Source: Mangifera indica (Eukaryota; Streptophyta; Magnoliopsida; Sapindales; Anacardiaceae). From it: DNA of 64,000 bases. Positions 23,601 through 37,848 of this stretch are shown here, piece after piece. The notes beneath the pieces were generated by a model. It saw only the letters and a program-made list of their open reading frames with translations. It had not been told where the DNA came from and did no database searches. How positions within the stretch are numbered: position 1 is the stretch's first letter; each line of letters begins with the position of its first letter. Location: NCBI RefSeq assembly GCF_011075055.1, contig NC_058154.1, forward strand, positions 6,554,620-6,618,619, read 5' to 3'. The position numbers and the translations under genes were made by a program.

Positions 23601-24105
23601 ACTGCCGATCCATTCGGCAGCCAATTTCGGCCAATTTTTAGTCGTTTCGACCTCCGATTTTCACATAAATCAAATCTACACATTGTATAACATAAAACCC
23701 CTCAATCAATCAACAAAAACAACCAAAAATTGAAACATTTTAAGCATTATTCAAACCGTAAACCCTAAAATTTCAAACCCAAAATTCTCAATCAAATCGC
23801 AATAATATAAGTAATAACTTGATCCAAACAAGATTACGGGAGATGTGATAACATTATTTTCCATTTTCGGTTGCCGGAAAGCAAGAAAATCGGCGGAAAT
23901 GACGTTCGCCGTGGGATTGCCGTGGGATGTGGAAAAAATTCGAATTTTCTTTGAATTGTACAGTGAAAATTTGCTATGTTTATATATGGGGGCAGTTTCG
24001 TCATTTCACAAAACCTGGGCATTTTTGCTTAAAGGTGAATTTTTTGGGCAATTTCGCTTAGACCCCTTTAATTTTGCCTAGTTTTTAAAATTTCCCTTCA
24101 TTTAA

Positions 24106-25367
24106 TTGTTATTGTTTGTGCTTCTCCCAAGGATAGAACTCTGATGACAGAGTGAAAGTTCAAAACTTAAAAAAGAAGAATAATGGCCGATGAAAGCAAT
24201 GTATTTAATGCAACGTCGGTGCTAGAGGAGGCACATAAGGGAAGAAACCCCAAGAGTTAGTGATGCACTCGGATCCATTAGATGAAGATGGTCAAAATAG
24301 ATAGAGCTAGTTGTGGTTGACCTTATTGAAAAGAAGAATCGCAATTTATGGAAGAAGATGATTGTCAGATAGACAACTAGTTGCAAGTTTACAAGCAAGC
24401 AAGACGCCAAAGAACTAGACAGCCTTATATGACATGGAAAAGTACTTGAACAGAATAAGGTTGTTTGATTGCTTTTATCTTCTTGACCTTGTAAGATAAC
24501 GATGGTAAAAACACACAAGCAAAAGGTACAGGTTTAAAACTTGCAATCAAACTTTTGATTTATTATATATAATAATTGTTGAGTTGGTCATTAAAACTTA
24601 GATTTTCTTCCACTTGGTGTAGTCTTTATAAACTTGACTAAGTCAAAAAAAATAACTCTCAATTAAACGTAAAGTTGATGATCAAACTCAAATAAGGATT
24701 TGTCATTACAAAAGAAAAAGTTGGTGGCATCGAAAGCGTGGCGAAAACATGTTTGGTCATCTGACATCTAACAATAATTTTAAATTTAAATTTACCAATC
24801 ACAAAATCATAGATTTTAAAATCAAAGTAACATTGAAATTCACTTTACAGAGTTAAGGAAAAACCGATCAAACTAAAGTTAAAGCAACGTCAAACTGGCT
24901 TGAAGGAAATGCTAATGAATAACTTCCATAAACTTGGTAAAAAAAATTAGTGGAGGCATATATTAGTTAAAAACTTTTCAAATACAAAAATTAAGTGTGG
25001 ATATTGTTGTTATTTAAAATCAATAACAAAGCGCGGGGTTTTCAATATTTTTCCGAAGCCAGTCAAACTATTTTGGTCATTTTTCATGTACAAGTGTGGC
25101 TACAATAAATTAATCTATTCAATTAGTTGCTTATACCTTGATTCATTCAGATTCAGAACATATTTACATCTGAGCATACAAATACATTATATTATGCATC
25201 AGAAGAAAGAGTTTTATCAAGAAGCTAAACACAGATAAAAAGGAAAAAGCACAGTGAAAAATACCACAACTCTGCAGCCCAATGACTGTGGTGCTCCAGT
25301 TATTTTCGGAGAAAATTCTTCAGCTCCGGTAGCAATATGCAAGCAATCAATTAGATTTCCAGCAATT
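24106..25367. other. intergenic, no gene seen
   Basis: AT-rich DNA between the giant transposon and the 3' end of the DnaJ gene. The minus-strand ORF at 24222-24518 is Ser/Leu-rich with no recognisable motif. The 3' UTR of the DnaJ gene should occupy the last few hundred bases, but no clear poly(A) signal can be fixed. Confidence 0.5.
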
Positions 25368-28300
25368 TCAAATCTTATCTTTATGAGCTTTAGCTTTTTC
25401 AATTGACTCCATGGCCTCTTCAAATGATTTCTAAATGCAAATAATCACATTATTAGTGAACAACCTTATTATCCTTTGACATCCAATTCACAAAAAAAAT
25501 CTAAGACCAGGAGAAAAGGTAGCAGAAATATTCTCAACATTCTAATAAGAATATAATTCTACATAGTTGCTAGTACCAATCACGCAAAAAGTGGCATATT
25601 GAAGTGCTAAAAGAATCAATCAGAGTTGATTGTATTCATTCAGAAGAATTAGTTCAAAAGATGATCATGGAAATCCTTAGAACCAAGTAACTTACTCCAG
25701 AGTTATGCATTCTCCAAATTTCCTCTCTGCACTTATCAATTACATATATTCCACCAACTAAAGCACTGCAAAGAAAGGGAAAAACAAAGGAAGATAAATA
25801 AATAAGCATTTATCAAATAAGTCCTCCCATACTGACAGAAAATCAAGTAAATTCTCCAAACCATTTGAAACATAGGAAAAGAAACTAATCATTGTAGAAA
25901 TCACTGATGCAAGTAGACCAATATTGTCGAAGGCATAATATTGATTTGCAAACCAAATTATTTCACACCATGACATACTTCCACCATGTTTCCTTAGGGG
26001 TGAATTTCAAACAAGGAAAGAATTTAGAAGACAATTGACCAGTAAAAGCTCTTGGCAAAAAACGTACTTCAGAATAATCTTATGAGTATATTAATTTTCT
26101 AATCCCAGTAAACTTTACTACCAGATAGTTGGCAAAATGAAATGCTATCCCACAAAATATTACAATGAAATTTAAATATATTTTCCAATTAAACTGGGCC
26201 AATCTTGCAACTGATTTCTCAAAATTCTCAAATGCTCTACCATTCCTCATGAAAGAAAGTTTCAAAGTGGTGCAAGGGGATAGATTTCATCACAATATGG
26301 GTACTAAAACCTTCCAAAATCAACTGGCCAAATCTCTATTAGGGTCGCAGGAATAGGCAACCAACTCTAATGAACAAAAGAAAAGAGATCATGTCTGAAA
26401 AACCACTCCTCTGTTTTAAAAAATATATTGTAAAGTTGCATTCAATGAAAGAAGATTTAGAAAAAGGTGGGCAAGCTGACTACAGAAATAAAGATCCATA
26501 AAACTCCTAAAAGATTATAAAAGTCATTCTTAAACATTGTGTATTGAATAGCTCAAAAGATATCATCCAACAATTATTAAACAGATTGCACACACGAAAG
26601 GGCATGCAACAAATAAAAAATTATGTCAAAATCCCCTAATCACCCTTGATTTGAGAGACAAAAGCCAAAAAGAGAAGCTTAAAACTTTACTATTTCTAGT
26701 AAGAATGAAACATTTTCCCAAAACTGCCTTAAAAAAATTTCTTAAACCTTCTCAGTCCGTTAATAACAAAAGTATACCCATGACTACTCTATCCCACACC
26801 AGAGCTACTTTCCATTTACCCCAAAAGGAGATAACTTTTTCCATGAAAAATCAACAAAAATAGGGATCTGACATGAAAATGTTAAAATCTGAAGCAAGTT
26901 TAAGCCATGATTGCATGGCAATTGAGCACATTAGAAAATGGTGTTAAGCGCTCTCAGAATTTTCCTTGTAAATTGATGGAGGGCCAAGCGAGCAGCCCAC
27001 ACATGGAAAGGAACCAGAACAAGAAAAATGCACAGCCAAGTCCAAATCAACCAGCTTTGAGTCCACACACACACATGAAACTAACCCAACCAAGTCTAAA
27101 CGGCTGACAAAGGCATAAGGTGATGTCTTCAGAGGAAAACAATAAAGAAAGAACAATAAATCTTTCTTTGTTAAGATTATAGTTGGTTTTTCTTTGGAAG
27201 CATATCTCATAGAATCCTAGTCCTAGTAAATTAGGTTTGGATTAGTTTTCCAAAACATAGTTATCATATTTCTAGTGAAATTAGTTTCCCTTTTAAATTA
27301 GGTTAAGTACCCACCTATATAAAGGTGTCTATGTTTTGTATTAAGGACATATAAAAAAAAAATATTCACTTTTATCTCTTTGAAGAGCTTGATATAACTA
27401 ATCGATTCTGAGTTTTTGTTATATTTCTTCTCTCCTTGAACAAGAACAACAACCTAACGTCTCAGTGAATGATATCGCAACTCATTTGACGCTCGTCTTA
27501 CATCATAAATAATATACCAATTCGATGATAAACAGATCAGTAGTTAGTCTCTCTAAAGTAATAGACCATGACATGCTGATTGGAATATTATTCTCCCAAA
27601 TTAAATCATAACATCCAGGAAAGGGTGTATCACTGAGGCTAGGGTAAAAAGTCTCAAATGAAAAATTACCTGACTTCTCAAGAATCCTTATTCTTTTATC
27701 AAAGTCTTCATGGCCTTTTTATAGATATATTGCAACACCCGTGAAGGGCAAGGAGGAAGAGACCATCATGCTAGCCATTATAGAATTATACCTAATCAAG
27801 TAACACTATAACTTAGAGTTATATCATAAAATGCAGCCTCTTTGACTCATTTTTCTTCCCAAAAATATTTGCCCAAATATATATAGATGATTACTAATCT
27901 ATCCATTCAATTTACACAGAGATTAGAAATCAGCAGACTTCCAACTTTTCATTTTGCGATGAAACCTTAACCTAATGCAATATAAAGCTGCCATAAGACT
28001 CCCCAACAAGAATTAACAACTTCAGATAACCAGAAGGGCTCCAACAATCTTCCAAGTTTAAAGGATGCATATATACTCATCAATTAAACATTATCTTTAA
28101 CGCAAAGCATTCAGAGTTACGAATCAGCCATGCCTATCGTAAAGCAAAATCAATCTTTAATTTAGTAATAACATAGCATGTGCACCACGTTTAATCATAC
28201 CAAATTCTAAGGGAAAAAAAACTTCGAAATTGATCAATTCAAAAATATTTACAAATATACGCAAATTAAAAAATCCATACCCGGCGAAGGCGCAATTGAG

Positions 28301-28681
28301 AAGAAAGGCGCGAGTAGTCATATACCGAATCGCAATCTCAAACTTGGAAACAACACCATCACCGTAGGGAGCAGCAGAGGCAGAGGCTGAGCGCGTGTTG
28401 TCATACCCATACCCATACCCATAATTACTGTAAGAGCGACCATATTTATTACTATTATAATTTTTATATTGAAAATCGTAATGGCTTCGTTTCAGATCGT
28501 CACCGAGAACCTCGTACGCCTCAGAAACCTGTTTGAATCTGAGAGTTGCATCTTCTCTCACAGTCTTTGGGGATTGAGAATGCTTGTCTGGATGATATTT
28601 TACAGCTAGTTTTCTAAAGGCTTCCTTTATTTCATCTCTTGTTGCCTCTCTGCTTAAACCCAATACCCTGTAGTGATCCAT
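25368..28681 (-). CDS. small membrane-anchored DnaJ (J-domain) protein, chaperone DnaJ 72-like, three exons
   Basis: Exons on the minus strand are 28281-28681, 25696-25765 and 25368-25430, all with GT-AG borders, giving 177 residues. Residues 1-70 are a J domain with KYHPDKH (HPD at 30-32), the motif that stimulates Hsp70 ATPase. A Gly/Tyr/Asn-rich linker with GYGYGYD follows (about 74-95), then a hydrophobic segment [21 protein letters not shown] (about 121-141) that is probably a membrane anchor, and a short tail ending [19 protein letters not shown]. Joining exons keeps frame exactly (401+70+63 nt). Domain order and the tail resemble the plant DnaJ 72 (type C) group of about 180 residues. 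Intron 1 is 2.5 kb and holds a possible LTR. Its specific client is unknown. Confidence 0.85.
27169..27502 (+). repeat. possible copia LTR in intron 1 of the DnaJ gene
   Basis: TGTTAAGATTATAG at 27169 to a CA at 27502 encloses a TATA-like CCTATATAAAGG near 27315 and a pyrimidine-rich stretch, with an overall look like a short copia LTR. No target duplication or internal domain was found, so the call rests on composition and ends only. Confidence 0.35.
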
Positions 28682-30928
<2,247 letters not shown>

Positions 30929-32134
30929 ATACTCTCACTTGAATTTTCACCACTTATAAATAATTATATTAATATTACTAAAAAAAAACTTAATAAGATA
31001 AAAACTAAAGCAAATGAACGTAATTATTTAATGTTCGATAAAGTGAGATTAGATGTGCTTATACTACTTCATTAAAAACTTTATTAGAAAAACCCAGTGA
31101 AACAAAACCTAGGGAAAAAAAAAGGACAATGCATATTTTGTCTAATATATGATAAACTTCAAGAATTTGTTGCCCTTAATAAATGCTCTCTTTGATAAAT
31201 GCTCTCCTAATGAATGTTCTCCCTCTTTGTAATGAGATTAATTTAATTGTTCGCTAAACCGCTGCGTACCGATGTTATACACTAACTTTTAAAATGTGGA
31301 TGTTGGTAATGTCTTGACAAACAAATCTATAAGATTCTCATTAAATTATATTTGTTTGGCATTAATCTTTTCACTCTACTAGAGCTCATGAGTGTAAAAT
31401 AACTTTGGTAAGATATATTTGGTTCTATTTCTTTTAATGTATCCACCTCAAATTTGGGTAATACATAATGCATTGTTTTCGTATAATATAGATGAAGTGT
31501 CTATTGTAAAAGGAATATTGCATATATTTCAAATATGATAGATGACAAATCGTAACTATATGCATTCTTGATTAGCTTCATAAAGAGTTAGAATCTCTGA
31601 ATAATTTGAAGATATTACAACCAAAGATTGTTTGGTAGAGTGTTATTATATTGTTGTGTTATTATAAGTAAAAACATATCTTATTTATGAACGGGTCTTA
31701 TGAGAGTCAGAAAGGTAACTGACATTTGCATATCCAACTAAACTAAAATTTTTAGGGGATTTGATATAATAGAATTATCTCAAATTTCTAGTTCCACATA
31801 AGTAGCAAAATATACTTTTGATTTCGTTTCAGTGGAGATGGGTCGGTGTAGAGTTAAATCAGGCCAATTAATTCACTATGAAAGATATATTTGGTCTAAT
31901 GCATTAGGTTAAATATAATAAAGTTTCAATGACATTAAGATATAGTACTTCATGATCAAATATTTTTCATCTTTTTCTTTGGGACAAAATGGGTCATTTT
32001 TTAGATCAAGAGACCGAGCAATCATTGAGATACTCAAAGAATAAGTTTTATCTATATTAAAATATTTGAGCAATTTTTCAATATACATAGATTGATGGAT
32101 AAGTATTCCATTTAAATTGTGTTCGATCTATAAG

Positions 32135-32950
32135 TCAAGATAATATTTTTGTTTTCCCCAAATACTTCGTCTCAAATTTTTTTTGTTGATATTTAATAAT
32201 TTTTGAAAGCTCTTTGGAAATCCCAGTTAAATTTATGTTATCAATATAAACTATCATAATAGCAAATCTCGATTTTGACTTTCTAATAAAAACATATGAG
32301 TATTTAAGGTCATTCATATAGCCCTCTTTTTTCAAATATTCACTAAAACGATTGTACCACATTCTTTGAGATTGTTTTAATTCATACAATGATCTTTATA
32401 ATTTAATTGAGTGCATGCCTCTTGAATTAACTTTTTTTGTTTCAGAAAATTTAAATCTTTCAAGAAGTTTTATATAAATTTTAGTATCCAAATTTTCATA
32501 TAAATAAGTGGTAAAACGATTGTACCACATTCTTTGAGATTGTTTTAATTCATACGATGTTCTTTATAATTTAATTAAGTGCATGTCTCTTGAATTAACC
32601 TTTTTTATTTCAGATAATTTAAATCTTTAAAGAAGTTTCATATAAATTTCAATATCTAAATTTTTATATAAATATACAGTAATTACATTCATTAGACGTA
32701 TATCCAATTCTTCAAAAACTATTAAGCTGATTAAATATTTGAATGTGATTACATCTAAAACAAGTGCATAAATTCTATCAAATTTTATGCTTTGCCTTTG
32801 GGAAAAATCTTAGGGTACAAGTTTTGTTTTATATCTAGCAATTTCATTTTTCTCATTTCTTTTTCTCACAAATACTTATTTATATCCAACGGGTTGGACA
32901 TCCTTAGGTGTTAAAAACTACAAACCCAAACATTTGACATTTTGCAAGTG
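32135..32950 (-). pseudogene. copia reverse transcriptase remnant
   Basis: The segment 32135-32389 reads MYELKQSQRMWYNRFSEYLK through VFIRKSKSRFAIMIVYIDN; the catalytic YVDD is YIDN. Upstream (minus sense) near 32830-32910 lie remnants of the KWVFVRKRNE region. A stretch of about 168 bp at 32344-32511 is repeated at 32512-32680, so the RT carries an internal tandem duplication. Confidence 0.7.
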
Positions 32951-33949
32951 AAACTAATTCTATTTAAATCGCTTTTTCTTATTTAGATCAATCATGTCTT
33001 TGTTTGTACTCAATCATAATATGTAGTTCAAAATTATCACTATTCATAATCTCAGTAGCTATTACGAATGAGAATACATTGTCAATTTTAACCGTTTTAT
33101 GGTTCCACATCTCTTATGTATACATATAATTTATAGAAGTTTTTGTATTCTCATTTTCTTGTATTTCAGGAGTTTGTTTCATTTCAGAGGTTCTAGTCTC
33201 TTTAGGGATCATAACCTCTTCTAGAGAAATATCAGTAAGTGTGGACTCTTCAATTATTTTAGGATTATTATGATTGATATATATTCGATTCTCTATCTTT
33301 CTTTTTTAAGGAATAGTATCCTTCAATCCAATAGATCTATTATTCTTCTAACATGTAGTAGATTGATCAATTATAGCTCTAATGGATTGTTCAATACTCA
33401 CATTAATTTTCACTAGTGCGTTAGCAACTAATATGTATGATTTTGTCACTTTTGTTGCATTCACAAATGTATTAGATATTTAGTTGGCAATCATTTGTAA
33501 ATATACTATCCTTTGCACTTTTGTTTTACTTTGGGATATGTGAGGATCTAGATGAGACATGATAGATAAGTGTCATGTAAGTTTATATCTAATTTTAGAA
33601 GGCATTTACTTTTTCCTTAAAGGTGAGAATATTGTCTTATCAAAGTGATAATCTACAAATTGTGCAATAAAAAGATGCTCTGTTAATAGTTTCATACAAC
33701 TAATAATGGATGGTGAATTATATCCAATATAAGTTTTTAAGGTACGTTAGGGTCTAATTTTTGTGTATTAAGGAGACACAATAGAGATATATACAACATA
33801 ACCAAAAATATCCTCAAATGAAATAAATCAAGTTAGTGATCAAGAACTAATTATAAGGGAGAATATTGATGATAAGAAAAAGGTCACAAGCGAATTAATA
33901 TTGCAGAATGTAATATAGCATATTCCCATATAAAAGTTAGTAATTGAAT

Positions 33950-34500
33950 TCTTAATAATAAAGTACATACGATTACCTGGAGTCGTTTAATAAGAGATTC
34001 AACTAATTTATTTTGAGTGTAGACATACGAGACTAGATTTCAATATCAATATTCATAGACATTCAATACTTATCAAATGTCTTGTATGTAAATTCACTAG
34101 TATTATTTAATTTTATTGACTTGATTAGATAATCTGATAAATATATCTTTAATTTGATATTTTATGTTAATAGTTTAGCAAAAACAACATTTTGAATTAG
34201 CAATAAACAAATATAGGACAATCGCACAAATGTATCAATTAAGAGCATGAAATAATGAAATGACCAACTTAATAGATAAATGGGTCCAAATATGTCCCCT
34301 TGACCCTTTATAGGAATGATGAGGATTCAACTCCAACTTTGGAGGGAGATAGTCTAATTATCAATTTGCCTTGTGAATAGACAGTGCAGAATTTTTCATT
34401 AGACAAGAAAATCTTATGATTCTTTGATGCATATCTATATAAGTTTTCAACAATTCTACGCATCATTGTAGAGCTTGGGTGAACTAAACATTCATGTCAA
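33950..34500 (-). pseudogene. copia integrase / GAG-pre-integrase remnant
   Basis: Minus-strand translation near 34340-34490 gives MMRRIVENLYRYASKNHKIF followed by a C..C region and QGKLIIRLSPSKVGVESS, matching the start of this copia integrase group. The catalytic core beyond is too broken to read. Confidence 0.55.
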
Positions 34501-35003
34501 AGCGTAAAGACTTTTGGATCAAAAAACTTATAATTTGATACTACGTAAGTTTTAATAGCCTTTATGATTGTATAATATAATTCAGATGATAAAATAGATA
34601 ATTTTTCTAGTATATACCTTCTTTCAAAGGTATTATCAATTATACATAGATATTATATACTGTTTTCATTCATGGTTTCAATATGTTAACTATTATTTCT
34701 TATATCTTTATAGCTAAATAGATTTCTTCTATATCTACTTAAATATAATACATCATTGATGTTCAATTTAGTCCTTTTTTTAAACAAAATTGTGGCTTTT
34801 TAGAGTTTTTAATCATATTTATTGATCTTGATATAGTATTTACTTTAGCCTCAATTGGTAATAAAGTTAAAAATAATTTCTTTTCCTCAATTATTATGTG
34901 TGTTATTGTATTATCTATGAAACACATGTTTTTATCATCAGCTTTTGAAATTAACGCTTTAATTTTGGTGTTCATTTCCTTTTATTTTAAAATTTACATT
35001 AGT

Positions 35004-35834
35004 TAAACACGTCAATTGAGCCGGGTCGAATAGAGGCCCGATACGAAGCATGAAAAAAAACAAGACACGAGAAACCTAATCCAGTACTGTAACGTGTCGG
35101 GCTAGGCCCATGGGCCTATTGGGCCAAGCCTCGGGCTTTAATATTAAGCTCATGGGTTGGCTCGGCCCGATACTGCTTAAAAATATTTTTTTAAAAAAAT
35201 TTTGCTGGCAGAAGCAAAGCTTCTACCTTGTGTATCCTTCTGCATTGCAACAAAAGTCTTGTTACGTAGAGGGAAGCAAGGCTTCTGCCTTGTAGCAGAA
35301 GCCTTGGCCTTTTTTTTTTTTAAATTATTTTTTTTTTTTTTATAAACTTATTCAAATTTTCTTCATTTTCACTTTCATTTATAAATCTCTCAATCTCAAT
35401 TATTTCATTATATTGTCAATCTCATTTTCTCTCATCAATTATCTTTAAGAAAATATCTGAATTCATAAATAATAATTCTTTGTGTTTATAATTTTATTTT
35501 TATTTTAATTTTATCATTACAAAATATTACAAATATATCAAGTATCAAATGAATTCAATCCATTTAAATATTATCGTAGTATATATTTATTTATGTTTTA
35601 TAATTTGAAAAATAATTTATGTTTAAAAATTTTAAATAATTTTTTTTTAATATTTAAAGTCCAGCCCGGCCCAACCCATTTAAAGCCCATTTTTTTATGG
35701 GTCGGGCCTTAGGCCTTTATATATTAATAGGTCAGCCCGATCCGAAAGTCCATTACTGTTTGAGATTTGGGCCCGGCCTATTAGCCCGATAGTCGGAGCC
35801 TGAGCCAACCCGGCGTGACCCATCGACACCTCTA
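35004..35834. mobile_element. hAT-type non-autonomous transposon with perfect 8-bp target duplication
   Basis: ACATTAGT occurs at 34996-35003 and again at 35835-35842. Between them the element starts TAAACACGTCAATTGAGCCGG and ends ...CATCGACACCTCTA, terminal repeats with the GGGTC/GACCC and GGCCC-rich subtermini typical of plant hAT miniature elements. The GGCCCATGGGCC-type palindromes cluster in the outer 150 bp on each side; the centre is AT-rich. No transposase. It sits inside the decayed copia element. ORFs at 35110 and 35753 lie in its arms and are spurious. Confidence 0.75.
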
Positions 35835-36029
35835 ACATTAGTCATTACAAAATTTGAAAGGAAGAAATACATAGTACTAATTACACAGCATAATATACAT
35901 GATTTCTTAATTTTGAAAGAATTTGGAAATATCAAAATTCTCTAAATCGTCAAGATCCGAATTATCAACACAATTTAATTTCATCTTTTTGTTAGCATTT
36001 TTGATAGATGTTTGACATAAATCCACCAA

Positions 36030-36110
36030 ATGTTTAAGTATATGACAGATACATGACCAATGGTCTTAAGAACCACATTTATAACATTTACTTTCATGAT
36101 TTTGAGGTTT
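36030..36110 (-). pseudogene. copia gag zinc knuckle
   Basis: The minus strand reads CYKCGS.DHWSCIC, a C-x2-C-x4-H-x4-C type nucleocapsid knuckle of copia gag, followed by a HLVDLYQ-like segment. Plus-strand ORF 36053-36313 is antisense to it. Confidence 0.6.
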
Positions 36111-37424
36111 ACTTGGTATCATTTTTCCTCGATCTTATTTTGCTTCATCTTAGGTCTATTTATAGTGGTGAGATGTTTTATTATGCTACCTTTGGATCAA
36201 AACTTATTTCATTCATAACCTCGTCTGAGTCCATGATAATTACTATTGGTAGTTGCGTTCATTTCAAGAAACAATACACTATTAGTAGGGCGTGTATGAT
36301 AGTTTCTCAATAATAATTCATTATTTTACTCAACCACCAGCGATCAGTATATTAATTCAGATTTTTTTTTTTAAGTTTCTTTTCCCATATTGTTATTGCA
36401 AGAGCATATTTGAAGTATGAAATATGAAGAATGTTTTCTTTAATATATTTTCTTTAGTTATTTTTTCTCCACATAACCTCATTCGGGAGACTATCCTAAA
36501 CATTACAGAGTTATATTCACTTACAGATTTAAAATTTTGCACGCTTAAATGACTCTATTCATACTTTGCCATTAATAGTGTCATTGACTTTTGATGATAA
36601 AATATTTCTTTTAGGTTTTTCTATAACTCTAGTGAATCTATAATATCCACATATTCTGTTCATAATTATTCGTGGATGTGGTGATAAAAGAAAATAGTAT
36701 TTTTGGATTTATCTTGTTTGGATGCATTATTTTCTTCTTTTATTATTTTTTCAAGGGTCATAGATTTCAAACGGAGAGTCGTGCCCATGACCCATTAAGT
36801 ATAATTTTCTCCATCCAATTGAAGAACAACACATTGAAGTTTTACAAGATTTGTCATTTTCACCAATTGTAAGGTGATGAAAGTAATAAAAATTAGTGAT
36901 ATGATAAAGGAAAAATTATGCTCAAAACTTCAGGTTCATATTTGTTTCATACTCATAAAATTTCTGGTTTTATAATTAATATTCAGAATATTATAACATA
37001 TAAAACTTAAATAATATTTCAGATTTCAATTCATACTTGTCATAACTTATGTAAACTTCATGTTGTAAATGAGATATAATTATAATAAATATTTTCATGA
37101 AATTTGGGATTACGAGTCTATATATATTCTCATGATTTTGTAAACTTCATGTTACAAATCGAATATAATTATTATAATATAAATAAATATTTCAATAATA
37201 TTTAGGATTTCATATCCATATTTATAATTTTGCAAATGAAATACAATTATAAATGAAAAATTAAATAAAAGAATAATAGAAATTAAAATAGCTACATTTT
37301 GTATTTTGTAAACATGACAATATCATAACTGGGATATCTATATTTGTAACATATAAACAAAATAATAATATAATTAAAATACTACTAATATTATGACATA
37401 TTTAAGTGATTTGTGCTGATTATA

Positions 37425-37848
37425 TATTAAAAACATATTAAAATAACTGATTTTAAAGAGAGAAATATGAAACAGAATCATCTGTGAAATAAGAAATGGA
37501 AGACGGAGGAAGACCAGTGTAAACTTTTATAAAATGAAAAAGAATTGTTAGATTATCTTCATCTCCAAACAAAGAGTGGAGAAGAGAGAGGCATTTATAC
37601 ACGTTTCTGACCTCCTACATGCTTACAACTAATGAAAGTAATTAATTAATGCAATAATTGTTTTATTTTAATTCCAAAGTCGTTAATTTTTGCTTATGGT
37701 TAAATGTTTTCATTTATTCTACTTCATCCGCCTCCCAAATATTTCAAAAGTTATAACTAACGGCTTATCTCTAAATGTTTTCATTTATTCTACTTCATAC
37801 GCCTCCCAAATATTAAATGTGTTTCATATAGAAAGTTATCAAATATAT
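37425..37848 (-). repeat. 5' LTR of the copia element
   Basis: Homologous to 30652-30928 but longer, because AAATGTTTTCATTTATTCTA and the following CGCCTCCCAAATATT occur twice (about 37704 and 37771). The PBS-like site lies just to its left. Confidence 0.6.

Larger units (their letters stand above)
22800..24060. repeat. duplicated right-hand block with CTGCCGTGGGAA hairpins
   Basis: About 22910-23400 and 23505-23990 are two copies of the same ~550-600 bp sequence: TTTACCCCCC, then CTGCCGTGGGAA hairpins, GACCTCCGATTTT.ACATAAATC, ATAACATAAAACCCC, AACAAGATTACGGGAGAT, GCGGTTGCCGG-like and GCAGTTTCGT near the ends. Short ORFs on both strands here (22827-24081) mirror each other between copies and show no protein family. 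I regard them as non-coding terminal-arm sequence. Confidence 0.7.
15801..24096. mobile_element. giant non-autonomous Mutator-like transposon carrying inverted satellite arrays
   Basis: The left edge begins GGGAAATTTTAAAAAATGGC and the right edge ends with TTTTTAAAATTTCCC; inner positions also correspond (AAGCAAAAATAGCC near 15839 and GCATTTTTGCTT near 24020). The left flank TTCAATTTAA and right flank TTCATTTAA make a slightly diverged 9-10 bp target duplication, the size used by Mutator-like elements. Within these 8.3 kb are a tandem duplication near the left end, a plus-oriented 119-bp repeat array, a spacer with a gene fragment, a reverse-oriented array of the related repeat, and a duplicated right-hand block. 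No transposase was found. That these parts form one mobile unit is inference from the termini. Confidence 0.6.

Noticed and set aside
15840..24060. Helitron as an explanation for the large unit
   Set aside because: Helitrons lack terminal inverted repeats and target duplications; this unit has both.
22827..24081. Eight overlapping ORFs of 60-86 residues on both strands
   Set aside because: They come from two copies of a non-coding block and mirror each other; the hairpins force similar text on both strands.
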